A stretch of 64,000 nucleotides of DNA from Amaurobius ferox (Eukaryota; Arthropoda; Arachnida; Araneae; Amaurobiidae): the NCBI GenBank assembly GCA_951213105.1, contig OX578138.1:63835040-63899039 (forward strand), written 5' to 3'. Both the position numbers and the translations under genes were made by a program. This document shows, in pieces, positions 12,099 through 24,029 of the stretch (position 1 is the stretch's first letter; each line of letters begins with the position of its first letter). The notes beneath the pieces are model-generated. The model worked only from the letters and a program-made list of their open reading frames with translations. It was not told the DNA's origin and ran no database searches.

Positions 12099-13684
12099 AG
12101 TTGACTGGAGCTAAATTATATGGCCCACAAAGTTGGTCCCTTTTCTTCCATAGTATGACCAGAAATTGAAAACTTGAGATAAAAAGGTGGTATTGTACTT
12201 GATAAATTGGATTTGTTGAAGAGTCTAAAGGAGCGTAAATTAATTGCATTATGTTGGGGTCTTGGTGTAATATGTAGGTTTTGATAGAGAGTTGCATAAG
12301 AAATAGTAATATCGAATGGGAGGAGGAGGGATAGCTCACGTGTATATGGATATTAGGGGCAGATGGGAGGAATGTCCGCAGTTCCTGTTTCCCATGCATG
12401 TGTGTACTTGGACGGAAGAAGCACGCGGACTTTTCTGGCTAAACAACTGTCTTGAAGTCATTATATCTTCCATTGTTGGACAAAAGGTCTGAAGAAAATA
12501 ATCTATAAATATTTGAGATGTAACTTTTGAAGAAGTTTTTAAACTATGTAGGTAGTTTCCCTTTACCATACACGTTTTAAACAATGTAATTAAGGCAGAA
12601 CTCGCTGTCCTTCGGCAAGAGATAATTAGGTCCTTTTTTCTCGCTAAGTACCTAAGCGAAATATATATATAAATGTAAGAATAAATTTGCATGCAGCAGA
12701 TCAATATGGTCACAATGAAACCTCTAAATGGCAAACTCCCTAAATTGACATTGAGAACCAACCTTGAAATAGCCGAACTATTAGACGAAGTTCACGATTC
12801 CGTGTGTATTTATTATTGAAAAGTTACCTTCACACGAGTGTTCGTAATTTGGAACTTTCAATTTATCTATCCATTTTACCCTTTGTGTACTCCGCCATAT
12901 TACCATAACGCATTGTATAATTAATAAACGCAATTACATTACAGTTACAATCTATATCTATAAATCTGTGTGTGTGAGAGAGAGAGAGAGGGAGAGAGAG
13001 AGAGAAAGAAAAAGAAAGAAAGATAGAGAGAGATTTATAGAAAATCTACCAAAATCTGGCACTTAAAAATTTGAACAAATACAGACATGGGTAGACTGGC
13101 CATAAGGATCGCAATCATCGGACCGAACTGAACTGACTGAAGACCGATATATTTCAATTTCCTCCTTATCACTCTTTATCGGTACAATTACCAAGGCCGG
13201 AAAAGGTTCAAACTATATAGGATGAAATTTTGAAATTTTTCTGATCACTCGAAAATTCCCACCACCCAACATTTCCCTATTCAGATACTATGTATAGTAA
13301 ACAAATATATATTTAGGGAAGGTCGCAATTCAACCCCACATCTCACCCTCAAAAGAAAATTTAGAGTGGGGGGGGGGGCTGGTTAAGGCGTGGATAACTG
13401 TATATCCAACATTAAGGGATTTACAAGATTCAAGAATTGCTGTATGCCAATTAATTAATCATATGAAGTCTATTCATTCAGCTGTGAGTACAAAATCGTT
13501 CAATGTAACTATCTTGAAAGAAATTTTACACATTTTTTTTAATTAAACAATACAAAAACTCTTGCATTTCAATGAGGTGGAACTAAGACAGCCTTCCATT
13601 TTATTTCGATAAAATTTTTGAAATACGATTTTAAAAACTATTTACAACCACTTACAGTTGCAATTATGTTTTTATCTATCTCAG
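12099..13684. other. Intron DNA without recognised features
   Basis: AT-rich apart from the GA microsatellite. One candidate exon-like stretch near 13382-13490 was considered and not accepted. Confidence 0.5.
12973..13034. repeat. GA-rich microsatellite
   Basis: TGTGTGAGAGAGAGAGAGAG followed by GAAAGAAAGA-type units. Confidence 0.9.
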
Positions 13685-13819
13685 AAACAAGAATGTGCTG
13701 AAGTACTGGTCAAAAGCGTTTGAAAATGAACCTTCGAGCAAGCATCCAGCTGAACTAGAAGGACTAAAATGTCCTATTTCCATTCAAAATGCTCTGGATA
13801 ATCTGCTGAAGAAAGATTG
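13685..13819 (+). CDS. TOGARAM1: TOGARAM1/crescerin-like gene, internal exon (first found in window)
   Basis: Internal exon of the host gene. It follows an acceptor ending TATCTCAG and precedes the donor GTAAAT. One base completes the codon of an unseen upstream exon; then 44 codons are open, ending in two bases (TG) that join the first G of the next exon to give Trp. The residues look like a linker followed by the first helix of a TOG/HEAT-repeat domain, ending in LLKKDW, comparable to the DW-x-x-K-I-E-G-L start of the last TOG domain of TOGARAM proteins. TOGARAM proteins bind tubulin through TOG domains and control ciliary microtubules. The other frames have early stops. Identity rests on pattern recognition without alignment. 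An upstream exon must end in phase 2; I could not find it. Confidence 0.68.
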
Positions 13820-13921
13820 GTAAATATTTCATTTTATGCAAGTTTGATCTTAGGATATGTGTCCCTGTTCAAAGCATCCTCCAAAAATATATAGCAATCT
13901 GAACTACACACTAAATTCGGT

Positions 13922-14062
13922 TGGTGGTAGGGGAAGGAGGGTACGGTCCCTGTGGATGCCTCCCCCACTGGGTTCCGGTCTAAATTGGGTGGCACTTCCC
14001 GACCGTCCAAACTGTTACCTTACACCTTTCTGGTAGGTCGGACGGTCTGGGTTTCAACAACA
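13922..14062 (+). mobile_element. 5'-truncated SINE with hairpin tail
   Basis: Matches the second half of the body of the SINE at 4005 (GGAAGGAGGGTACGGTCCC onward), then the hairpin GACCGTCC/GGACGGTC and CAACAA tail. Flanks: ACACTAAATTCGGT (13908-13921) and ACACTAATTTCCGT (14063-14076). Confidence 0.82.
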
Positions 14063-14076
14063 ACACTAATTTCCGT

Positions 14077-14134
14077 CCGACCACACATTAAGCTGCCATA
14101 AGCCTTAGGGTTAGTTGTGTGGTCTGGGGCTTCA
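14077..14134 (+). mobile_element. Solo 3' hairpin insertion, 58 bp
   Basis: Starts CCGACCACACA, precisely at the helix base, and pairs with TGTGTGGTC. Flanks ACACTAATTTCCGT (14063-14076) and ACACTAAATTTGGT (14135-14148). Adjacent to a truncated SINE, so the target is present three times. Confidence 0.8.
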
Positions 14135-14190
14135 ACACTAAATTTGGTGAGTATGCACTGTAAAACATTCTGCAACCTTTGCTCATTTTT

Positions 14191-15198
14191 AACACTTTAC
14201 AACAAAGTTGAAAACTCTTTATATCTTCATTCTTATGTTCATTCTGTCTGTCTGTCTGTCTGTCCGTTAGCACGATAACTGCCGTAAAAATGACTTAATC
14301 AAAATAAAATTTTAGTATGTTTTTCAGACGGTCCGTAGGACCTATGAGAATATAAATGAATAATATCACCCAATTAGTTTTGGATTGAACCCGGGTTGAA
14401 AAAATGAAATACATTGAACCCTATGGGACCTAATTTTCCAAACATTTTTAAAGCGGATTTAAAGTTCACAAATGCTTCGAAAATGTTAGGTAATATTCAA
14501 ATTATTCCATAAAATATATAAAAAAAATTTCAGCAAAATATATTCAGTAGTTTTTTAAATAAAAATTAAAATAATAATTACACCTCTTACATGAAGCGAT
14601 CACGTGACCATGATATGAAAAGATCACGTGACCCACTTCAAAATAAAATATGGCATCCATCTTGTCTAAAAATCGTGATTTTTAAAGTTCTTTTTAATTC
14701 ACATTTAGTGCTATATCCGTGCTAAAACCGCTTTATTTTTGTTTAAAATCTGTGCATCTACATATTCAAATACCGCAATTGCAATATAGTTGAGTTTAAA
14801 TGATCATCCAACTTTGATTATTTCTACAACGAAGCCTACGTTTAACTTATGGAGAATGTAAATACCAAAAGATGTAGAACGAATTATATAAGAATTGCTG
14901 TATTTCTTTAACGCAAAAGTATTTAGCTCATGGAGTCTGCATAGCTGATATGAATGAAATATTGATTGATTTTGCAGAGAGAAGGACGATTTTTTTCGAT
15001 GAAGTTTTAAGCATAGAGTTTAATTATTTGTAGATCCATGGTCTTAAGTTTTTAAATAAAATAAATTATTTTAGTACTGTGATGAATAAAATGAATGGGA
15101 AAATGTTATGAATGAAATGTTGCTTTTATAAAGAGAGCCAGGCGTGTTATTTTTAACACTTTACAACAAAGTTGAAAAGTGTTTATGACTTTGTTCAT

Positions 15199-15244
<46 letters not shown>

Positions 15245-17562
15245 CGTTAGCACGATAACTGCCGTAAAAATGAGTTTATCAAAATGAAATTTTAGTATGT
15301 TGTTCAGACGGTCTGTAGGACCTATGGGAATATAAATAAATAATATCACCCAATTAGTTTTTTATTGAACCCGGGTTGAAAAAATGAAATACATTGAACC
15401 CTATGGGACCTAATTTTTCAAACATTTTTTAAGTAAATTTAAAATTCACGAATTGCTTCGAAATTTTTAGGAAATATTCACATTATCCCATAGAATATAT
15501 AAAAAAAAATTCAGTAAAATATGTTAAGTAGTTTTTTAATTAAAAAAATTATTTAATATAGGGAAAAAAACAAATTCAATTAAATTCTGACTTTGGGATA
15601 TCTTCCAGAAAGAAAAGAGAGAGATATTATATAATAAATATCTCTCCATTTGTTTAAACGTTTTGCATATGGGAGTGGCTTCATATTTTAAAATAAATTT
15701 GGTAGATAACAATTTTTCATTTTTTTTAAATTTTATGTAACTCTTCATGATAAATTTAATTGATGGCATTTTAAATGCACTTTCCTACGTCCTAGAGAGT
15801 TAAAATTTGGTACACAGCTTAAATTTGTTGAACATTTTATTCGACAAAAATTTGATGGATCTTTAAATATAGATCATACATTTTTTCGAAATGGCCTGAA
15901 AATAATCCCCGTTCACTTCTATAAATCATTGGTGTAATATTGTTAAAAATTCTGATGTGGACAGCACATGTCTTTCCCTGCAGACTCATATTCGTTCTCT
16001 TTATTTATTCAATGATAATTTGAGTTTATCTGCACAACATAAGTATTTTAAATGACATTGAATTTGCACGTTAAACTTAAATTAAGTTCTCATTTGATAG
16101 CTGAACTTATTGTCAAAGGTGGCGTAGCGAAAACGCGAAAAAACTAGAATATCTCAAGAACGGCTAGTCCTAGAGTAATGGGGTTAGTCTTATTCTTTTT
16201 GTTGTCAAAAATCATATATAAAATAGGAATTTAATTGATATAATTGAGCACACGTAGTCTTTTATTTTTATATATAACGATTTTTGCTGGCCATTTCGCA
16301 AAAATAGCCCGTTCCTTTTTCCCGAATCGTAGTAGAATAACCTACAAATGATTTATATAAAAAATTTTGTTAAATTTGGTATATAAATCACTTGTAGGTT
16401 ATTGAAATATTATACTCCAAATTTTGTTAAATTTGGTTCATTAGTTTTTAGCTAGAGTGGATAAAGGCAATTTCAGCGGCCATTTCGCAAAGAAGGCAGA
16501 TTCTTTTATTACGAATCGTACTATAATCTAATGAACATCAGGATTTCCCACAAAAAACATACCTACCAAATTGTATGAAATTCGGTCCATTAGTTTTTCA
16601 ATTAGAGTGGATGTAATATCCACACAGACACACAGAAACATACACAGATACACCCTTACACACACAGACGTCTTCCTAAAAGTAGTTTTTTCGTGTTCTA
16701 GAAGTCCCAAAACGTGTAGATACTTTGAAAATTCGAGTTCCGATCTTCGGCACGATTCCAATACTTTGAGTACATACACATACACATATATATTATCTGT
16801 GTATCTAAATTCCGTACCTATGCAATTACAATAGTTGTGATTTTAAATGATCCCTAAACTTTTATTATTTCTTCAAGGAAGCCTAATTTTAACATATGCA
16901 GAATGCAAATATCTCAAGCGATTGTAAGATGAATTACATAAGAATTGCTGAATTTTTTTCACACAAAATTATTTAGCTCTGGAGTCTGGAATACAAGTTA
17001 TATGAATGAAATATTCATTGATTTTGCATAAAGAATCAGATGATTTATATTTCGATACAGTTTTAAATATTTAAGTATAATAAATTACTGTAGTACTGTG
17101 ATAATGTAAAAGATATTACCACTGAATGAATCACATTTTAGAAATTTTTAAATGAAATTACATTTCAGTTGGAAAGAGTTTCATAATCAATGCTTATGCA
17201 TGATTGATCTTTCTTGTTTTCTATGACGTCATTTGAATGAATGTCAGTTGTTTTCGATGAAGTTTTCAAATATAATAAATTATTGTAGTAGTATGATGAT
17301 TTTAAAAATATTACTGAGGAATGTATCGCATTTTAGAGATGTTTAAACCAGGCAATTTTTATTTCAATGCCGTCATTTGAATGCAGTTAATTTTTTTTTA
17401 TGAAGGTTTAAGTTTTCAAATATAATAAATTATTGTAGTATTGCGATAAGTTTTAAAATATTACTTAGAAATGTATTGCATTTTAGAGATGTTTAAATAA
17501 AATGGCATTGAAGTTGGAAAGTGTTTCATAATCAATGCTTTAAGCGTGATTGATCTTTCTTG
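14191..17562 (+). repeat. Family A copy with a second A copy nested inside
   Basis: Outer copy 14191-15154 resumes at 17217-17562. The inner copy 15155-15545 resumes at 16797-17216 and is itself split by a family C copy and 400 bp of unassigned AT-rich DNA (15546-15950). The inner copy has an expanded CTGT tract (15203-15243). Confidence 0.72.
15951..16795 (+). repeat. Family C copy nested in family A
   Basis: TCTGATGTGGACAGCACATG start followed by CTTTCCCTGCAGACTC; the 3' palindrome is decayed. Confidence 0.7.
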
Positions 17563-17692
17563 CTTTCAGCTACTTTGTGGATCATTTCGGCAAACTGATA
17601 AAGGAAGCCACATTTACAGACGTTCATGAAAGTTCCAGCTTCAATTTTGAAATATTCAGCTAATTATCGTCTGCCGAAGCGTTATTTTTATT

Positions 17693-18261
17693 AAAACTTT
17701 GCAACATAGTTGAAAAGTGTTTATGACTTTATTCATTCTGTCTGTCTGTCCGTTAGCACGATAACTGCCGTAAAAAGGACCTTATCAAAATGTAATTTTA
17801 GTATGTTGTTCAGACGGTCTGTGGGACCTATGGGAATATAAATGAATAATATCACCCAATTAGTTTAGGATTGAACCCGGGTTGAAAAAATGAAATGCAT
17901 TGAACCCTATGGGACCTAATTTTTCAAACATTTTTTAAACAAATTTAAAATTCACAAATTGCTTTGAAAGTTTTAGGAAATATTCAAATTATCCCATAAA
18001 ATATATAAAAAAATTTCAGCATACTATATTCAATAATTTTTTAAATAAAAATTGAAATAATAATTACACCCTTTATCTGAAGAGATCGCGTGACCATTAT
18101 ATGAAGAGGTCACGTAACCCACTTCAAAATGAAATCTGACATCCGTCTTGTGTCAAAATCGTGATTTTTAAAGTTCTTTTTAATCCATATTTAGTGTTGT
18201 ATCCGTCCTAAAACCGCTTTATTTTTGGTTAAATGCTGTGCATCTGCATTCTGACACAACG
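17693..18261 (+). repeat. Family A copy, truncated at its distal end
   Basis: Begins AAACTTTGCAACATAGTTG after a TTATTTTTA target and stops near GCATCTGCATTCTGACAC. Confidence 0.72.
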
Positions 18262-20856
18262 GTTATAATTTAGATTTCAAATCAAGTTTTTAGTTTTTGA
18301 ACTACAGTGGTTATAATTGCGATATTTTAATAATTTGGCCAGTTAAGGTGTTTCAATGAGAGGAAAAACTGTAGCATATAATGTCCGAAGAATTTCTAAC
18401 CGTAAAGAAAGGAAGCTTCCGTAGACCCAATGTAAACAGCCTTATCGCGACTGCTGAAAGTCTGTCATGCAGGAAAAGCAACGTTACAGGACGAGTTTTT
18501 TTTTAATACTTTGATTTGATAATCGTATGTTAAGTGATGCAATTTAAATGGAAAACATATTTTCATTTACATAAAGATGTTTTAAAGCAAAATAAAAAAT
18601 TTTAATGTTTTCTTTTTACCTTCAATTACATTCAAAATAAGAATTTTAAATTTGCATGCTTTGTCCTTGTATAAAATTTTTTTTCAATTTAAGATATTTT
18701 TTCGTTATCATTAAAAGATATTACGGTAAAATAAAATTATATTTTATTTCATATCTAATTATACTTAAAATAAGAATTTTATTTTGCATGCATGATCTTA
18801 CAAAAAACGTTTACACTCAAATTCAAGTGCACTCTTATATTTAATATTAATAAAATAGAAATTATAAATGCATTTACCTTTGACATGATAAGATAAAACA
18901 AATAAAGAGTAAGAAGTTCCGCAATTTTTTTCACACTAAATATTATTTTCCCTCTACAGATATATTTTATTCTCAGATTTTATTTCACAGACATATTTTA
19001 TACTCTTCATAGAAGCGTTCTTTTTGTAAATTTTAATAATACAACTGCAATATATAAGTAGCAGATGAAATGTTTTTAAGAAGGAAACTCTTCTATATTT
19101 TACATATTTCTTTCAGATAAACTCTTTCAGCAAAAGTGTAACTTAAACTACAGAAATTAAGAAAAAGAAAAATCCTGTAATAATTGTAAATTCAATAACG
19201 GTTCCTACCAAGAAAAAAATGTCCTATAAAAATAAATTAAGAGAAAGAAAATAATGGAACATGAGTAAAGCTAAGCAAAATTTAATCAAACAATCTTTAT
19301 TTACACATATTTATTATATAAACACATTTACATAAAAAGAAAATCACTATAAATAATCTAAAAGTATGTTATTTCTAATGTTATCTGCTTCAACACATCC
19401 AGCAAATCAGCCTGAACAGATAGAAAATTAAAAATAATTCTATCTCAAACAAGCTAATCAACTGGCTTATGTCAAGCTTTTCAATTGGCCTAAGATTAGT
19501 AAAATTAAAAGTTCTAAGTATACAAATGAGTAAATATAATCATGATAAGAATCCTAAACGACAAGATCATTTATTTCTAAAGGTGTTTATTGCGATTACG
19601 TATGCATACTAAATAAATAATTCACGTACTTTTTGTGTTCCGGCCATACACTTTACTGCCGTAAACCCCTGTGTTGGCTGTATGGTCTGGGCCTTTCACG
19701 TACTTTTTGTGTTTGCAAAAAACTCAGCAAATCGGTCATTTTAAGACAATCGCAATCGGAAAATCAAATGTACACAGCCCAGAATTGTAATACACGATTA
19801 AATACATGTCAACCATGTAAATGAAGTGACAAAAATATTAAATTAACAACTTAAAATTGTAATAAAGTCGACCCACGTGGAATAATTACAACACACGAAC
19901 ACATTGACTTCAGAAATAACCCATTTTCTTGCCCTCCTTGACAAAGAATCTCTTTCCATCACCCAAGATGCATTGCGCGAAATTACACCAGCGCCCATTG
20001 AGAAGGGTTTTTACTCGAAGGGGAATACCCCTGTACGGTTACTTCTCCTTTTAACATCTCGTCGACAGTAGGCAGATGGCGATAGTTAAGTGTTAGCCAA
20101 CCTTCCCCCGTTTGTAATGTCCACACGTGTTCCAGCTCAATATGTTTCCCCTTTAGTGAAATATTGGTACACTTAATATTTGTTTTATTTAAAATAAAAG
20201 TTAGGAAGTGGATTAAACTTATAGATGCTAAAGATGTTTAAGGATTGATGAGGTTTAAAGGGAAGAAATGAAAGTATGAAATTCCAGTCCGTATTTATAT
20301 GCCACCAGGCAAATTTATAGAATCGCCTGAATATTAAATCGAGTCAGAGATATTATATACGTTTAATTTATATGCAGATTAGTAAAATAGTAAAATTAGT
20401 AAAATAATTTGATATTTTGACGCGAAGTCTCTGGTCGGGGTATCCTACTGAGGTCGAAGCGAAAACTGAAAGCAAAAACCGTGAACAATTAATTTGTGAG
20501 TAATTTGTAGCCCTTTAAAATCCCTACAATGATATATAATTTTATTTCGGATCAGGTCCTTAGTTTTCAAAATATAAAACGTAGTTCTAATTTCTATATT
20601 TTGATATTTTGAACTATTTTGAAAACATCTAAAATAGATATACGATCCACAAAGAATGGTGTTATTCACTTAAAACCAATTTAGCTCCACCGGACAGGAG
20701 CTGCAGCCGATTTTTTTTTAATATTCTTAATATTTAATTCAATAAATACAATCTAAGAGATCTCCCCACTTAAACCAAATTTTGTGAAATAATTTCTACA
20801 TGTTCAGAAGGTTGTCCCTACAATTTTGGTTCAGTTTCAACCACTACACATTTCTA
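18262..20856. other. Mostly unassigned AT-rich intron DNA
   Basis: Holds only the solo hairpin at 19640. A less AT-rich patch at 19900-20165 has a short complementary match (AAACATATTGAGCTG) at 40524, so it may be another old repeat. No gene seen. Confidence 0.5.
19640..19694 (+). mobile_element. Solo 3' hairpin insertion, 55 bp, perfect 19 bp target duplication
   Basis: CCGGCCATAC... to ...GTATGGTCTGGGCCT between two identical copies of TTCACGTACTTTTTGTGTT (19621-19639 and 19695-19713). Outer stem GGCCATAC/GTATGGTC, inner GCC/GGC. This is the clearest proof that the hairpin moves alone. Confidence 0.88.
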
Positions 20857-20942
20857 CACTGTAAAACATTTGCAAACATGACACTGAAAGTTTCAGGGGA
20901 ATCAACTGCGGTAATGGGGAGTAAGGTTCTGATAGTTATAAT

Positions 20943-20943
20943 A

Positions 20944-20980
<37 letters not shown>
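20943..20980. repeat. TA microsatellite at the foldback left edge
   Basis: (AT)n directly before AGGGTGTCC. It corresponds to the internal TA tract of family D. Confidence 0.9.
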
Positions 20981-20985
<5 letters not shown>

Positions 20986-23019
20986 GTCCAGTGCTATCGG
21001 TGCCCGATGGCTATTTCCTCAACCGTTAGTCACAGAGATAGACTTCCAATTGCAAAAATGTTTTAAATTTTAAAATCTATTATCTTAGAAACAATTTAAA
21101 TCAATAAATACATTTCTGAAAGAAATACGAAATATAATTTTTTATACGGTCCCCAGGTCCTACCAATTATATTTAGCAAAATCATCCTCACGCAATTTCA
21201 TGCAAAATAAAAAAAAATCTTCCTTTTACGACCAAAATTCACCAAGTTATGAAGCATTAAACTTTATGACTTAAGTCGCTTTTCCAGGCATAAAAACATC
21301 CCGTTTCAGGCAACCAACCAATCAGGGACCCTATTGACCATTTCTCCAGGCAACCAACCAATCAGGGACCGTAGTGACCATTTCTCAGCACAAAAAGTGC
21401 TCCAGCTATAAGTCGGTCAATTTTGGTCTGAAAAGGATGATTTTTTAACACTTTACAACAAAGTTGAAAAGTGTTTATGACTTTGTTCATTAATACTTTA
21501 CAACAAAGTTGAAAAGTGTTTATGACTTTGTTCATTCTGTCTGTCTGTCTGTCTGTCTGTTCGTTAGCACGATAACTGCCGTAAAAATGACTTAATCAAA
21601 ATGAAATTTTAGTATGTTGTTCAGACGGTCTATAGGACCTATGGGAATATAAATGAATAATATCACCCAATTAGTTTTGGATTGAACCCGGGTTGAAAAA
21701 ATGGAATACATTGAGCCCTATAGGACCTAATTTTTCAAGCATTTTTTAAGCGGATTTAAAATTCACAAATTACTTCGAAAATTTTAGGCAATATTCAAAT
21801 TGTTCCATAAAATATATAAAAAAAAATTCAGCGAAATATATTCAGTTGCATTTTAAATAAAATTAAAATAATAATAACACCTCTTATATGAAACGATCAC
21901 GTGTCCATGATATGAAACGATCACATGACCCACTTCAAAATGATATATGGCATCCATCTTGTGTCAAAATCGTGATTTTTAAAGTTCTTTTTAATACATA
22001 TTGAGTGTTGTATCCGTCCTGAAACTACTTTATTTTTGCCTAAATTCTGTGCATCTACATACTGAAACAACGCAATGACAATATATTTCAGTTTAAATGC
22101 TCTTCCAAATTTCATTATTTCTACTATTAAGCCTATTTTTCACCTATGTAAAATGTAAACAGCAAAATATGTAGAATGAGTTGTATTAGAATCGCTGTAA
22201 TTCTTTAACACAAAATCATTTAGTCCATGGAGTCTGCTTAGCTGATGTGAATGAAATATTCATTGATTTTAGAAAGAGAAGGACGATATTTTTCGATGAA
22301 GTTTCACGCATTGAGTTTACTTACTTGTAGCTCAATGGTCTTAATTTTTAAATAAAATAAATTATTATAGTATTGTGATGAATGACATGAATGGGGGAAT
22401 TATTTATGAATGAAATGTTGCTTTTATAGAGAGAGCCAGGCGTGTTATTTTTTATGACGTCATTTGAATGAATTTCAGTTGTTTTCGATGATGTTTTCAA
22501 ATATAATAAATTATCGTAGTATTATGATAATTCTAAAATTATTACCAAGGAATGTATCACATTTTAGAGATGTTTAAACCAGGCAATTTATACTTTAATG
22601 CCGTCATTTGAATGAAGTTAATTTTTTTCGATGAAGGTTTAAGGTGTCAAATATAATAAATTAATGTAGTATTGTGATAAGTTTTAAAATATTACAGAGG
22701 AATGTATTGCATTTTAGACATGTTTAAATAAAATTGCATTGAAGTTGGAAAGTGTTTCATAATCAATGCTTTAAGCATGATTGATCTTTCTTGTTTATTT
22801 TGCATAAAATTGTATGAAAATGATTTTCCTAAATATAATTGGTAGGACCGGGGGACTGTATAAAAATTTATATTTCGTATTTCTTTCAGAAATACACTTA
22901 TTGATTTAAACTATTTCTAAAATAATAGATTTTAAAATTTAAAACATTTTTGCAATTGGAAGTGTATCTCTGTGACTAACGGTTGAGGAAATAGCCATTG
23001 GGCACCGATAGCACTGGAC

Positions 23020-23024
<5 letters not shown>
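20981..23024. mobile_element. Foldback element with about 230 bp inverted arms
   Basis: Left arm 20981-21213 and right arm 22796-23024 are inverted copies, starting AGGGTGTCCAGTGCTATCGG. (TA)n lies at both outer ends. The interior has a two-fold direct repeat of CAGGCAACCAACCAATCAGG (21308 and 21348) and a nested family A copy. No protein is encoded. The arms could form a long hairpin RNA if transcribed through. Confidence 0.87.
21447..22793 (+). repeat. Family A copy inside the foldback element
   Basis: Its hairpin start is duplicated (21447-21490 and 21493-21536). Ends GATTGATCTTTCTTG. Confidence 0.78.
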
Positions 23025-23072
<48 letters not shown>

Positions 23073-23198
23073 AAAATATATGAAATTCCACTGATAGAGA
23101 TAAATTGTAACACATACAACCATAACTTAAAATATAACATAGAGGTATAAAACCAAATTTAAACAATGACCAAACGATTTATAACTAGGAAAAAGTAA

Positions 23199-23240
<42 letters not shown>

Positions 23241-23265
23241 TTTATATATATATATATATATACAA
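23025..23265. repeat. TA microsatellites at the foldback right edge
   Basis: (TA)n at 23025-23069, 23203-23236 and 23243-23262, with 130 bp of AT-rich DNA between. Confidence 0.9.
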
Positions 23266-23552
23266 AACTAACTCTTCGGCAGACGATAATTAGCTGAATA
23301 TTTCATAAATGGAGCTGGAATTTCCATGAAGGCCTGTAATTCTTGCTTTTCTGATAGTTTGCCTAGATATTATCAACAAAGTAGCTGCAAAAAATGAGCA
23401 AAGGTTGCAAAATGCTTTACAATGGTACAAGAGTCTGAATAGGGATACTTTAAATAGGATCACCTTGTACATTATGTTATGTTCTATCTCGTTATATACC
23501 TTTTATTCTATTTCGTTTTTACTTGTTCATGCTTCGATTCCATACATTCCAG

Positions 23553-23742
23553 GAAGCAAATTAAAGAAGGTTTGGATCAAATATCGCTCTACTCAAAATA
23601 TTATTCTTACCTACTTGACGAACGTAGAACAGATGTCTTAAATGCTGTTCTGCATCACGTCGATAATTACACAGTAGTCACTCGCTATGCTGTGCATGCT
23701 CTCAGAGATATGATATCAAGTTTGGAAAAATTTTCTGCTAAG
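23553..23742 (+). CDS. TOGARAM1: TOGARAM1/crescerin-like gene, exon with TOG helices
   Basis: Acceptor CATTCCAG and donor AAG|GTAAGA, both close to consensus. The exon holds one completing base plus 63 codons, ending in phase 0. The start (KQIKEGLDQI) continues the DW from the previous exon into the first TOG helix pair. The end (VVTRYAVHALRDMISSLEKF) has the amphipathic helix pattern of a HEAT repeat, comparable to the TOGARAM stretch V-S-R-x-A-V-x-x-L-x-D-L. The preceding intron of 9.7 kb carries MITEs, the foldback element and family A copies. This is one of the clearest coding segments in the window. Confidence 0.75.
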
Positions 23743-24029
23743 GTAAGAAGTAATTAGATTTCTTCTAGTAGGAAGTAATTAGATTTCTTAGAAGTAATGT
23801 CAAAGTTCTACTGTGTGTTGTTTAAAATGTGATGCTCAAATGGTCAAATGCCTGGTTAAACGACTCTAAATGATCTATTGATCATTTGCAAGTACGGCAC
23901 AATGTGACATCACAGGTTTTTTACGGCGTTATCTTGGACGGCATAAATGCCGATGTGGTAATGAATACAGTCATAATATAGTTAACAAATACGGGTAAAA
24001 ATATGAAGGTGGTAAAAAGTACATAGAGA

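Larger units (their letters stand above)
14156..17690. mobile_element. Family D MITE copy containing nested family A copies
   Basis: Left end CACTGTAAAACATTCTGCAACC at 14157; the D sequence resumes at 17563 (CTTTCAGCTACTTTG...CGTCTGCCGAAG). The T tract between is the insertion point of the large family A block (14191-17562). Confidence 0.68.
20857..23425. mobile_element. Family D MITE copy, split by the foldback element
   Basis: Inverted ends CACTGTAAAACATTTGC (20857) and its decayed complement ending 23425, TA outside. The foldback element occupies the internal TA tract found in the complete copy at 63289-63546. Confidence 0.7.

Noticed and set aside
12336..12761. 141-codon minus-strand frame
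   Set aside because: No domain recognised, composition like random AT-rich DNA, and no splice or start context. I cannot support it as a gene.
13382..13490. Possible upstream exon (open stretch ending GCT|GTGAGT)
   Set aside because: The donor is good and the peptide looks plausible, but it ends in phase 0 while the next exon needs phase 2. The left side is a G run without a convincing acceptor.
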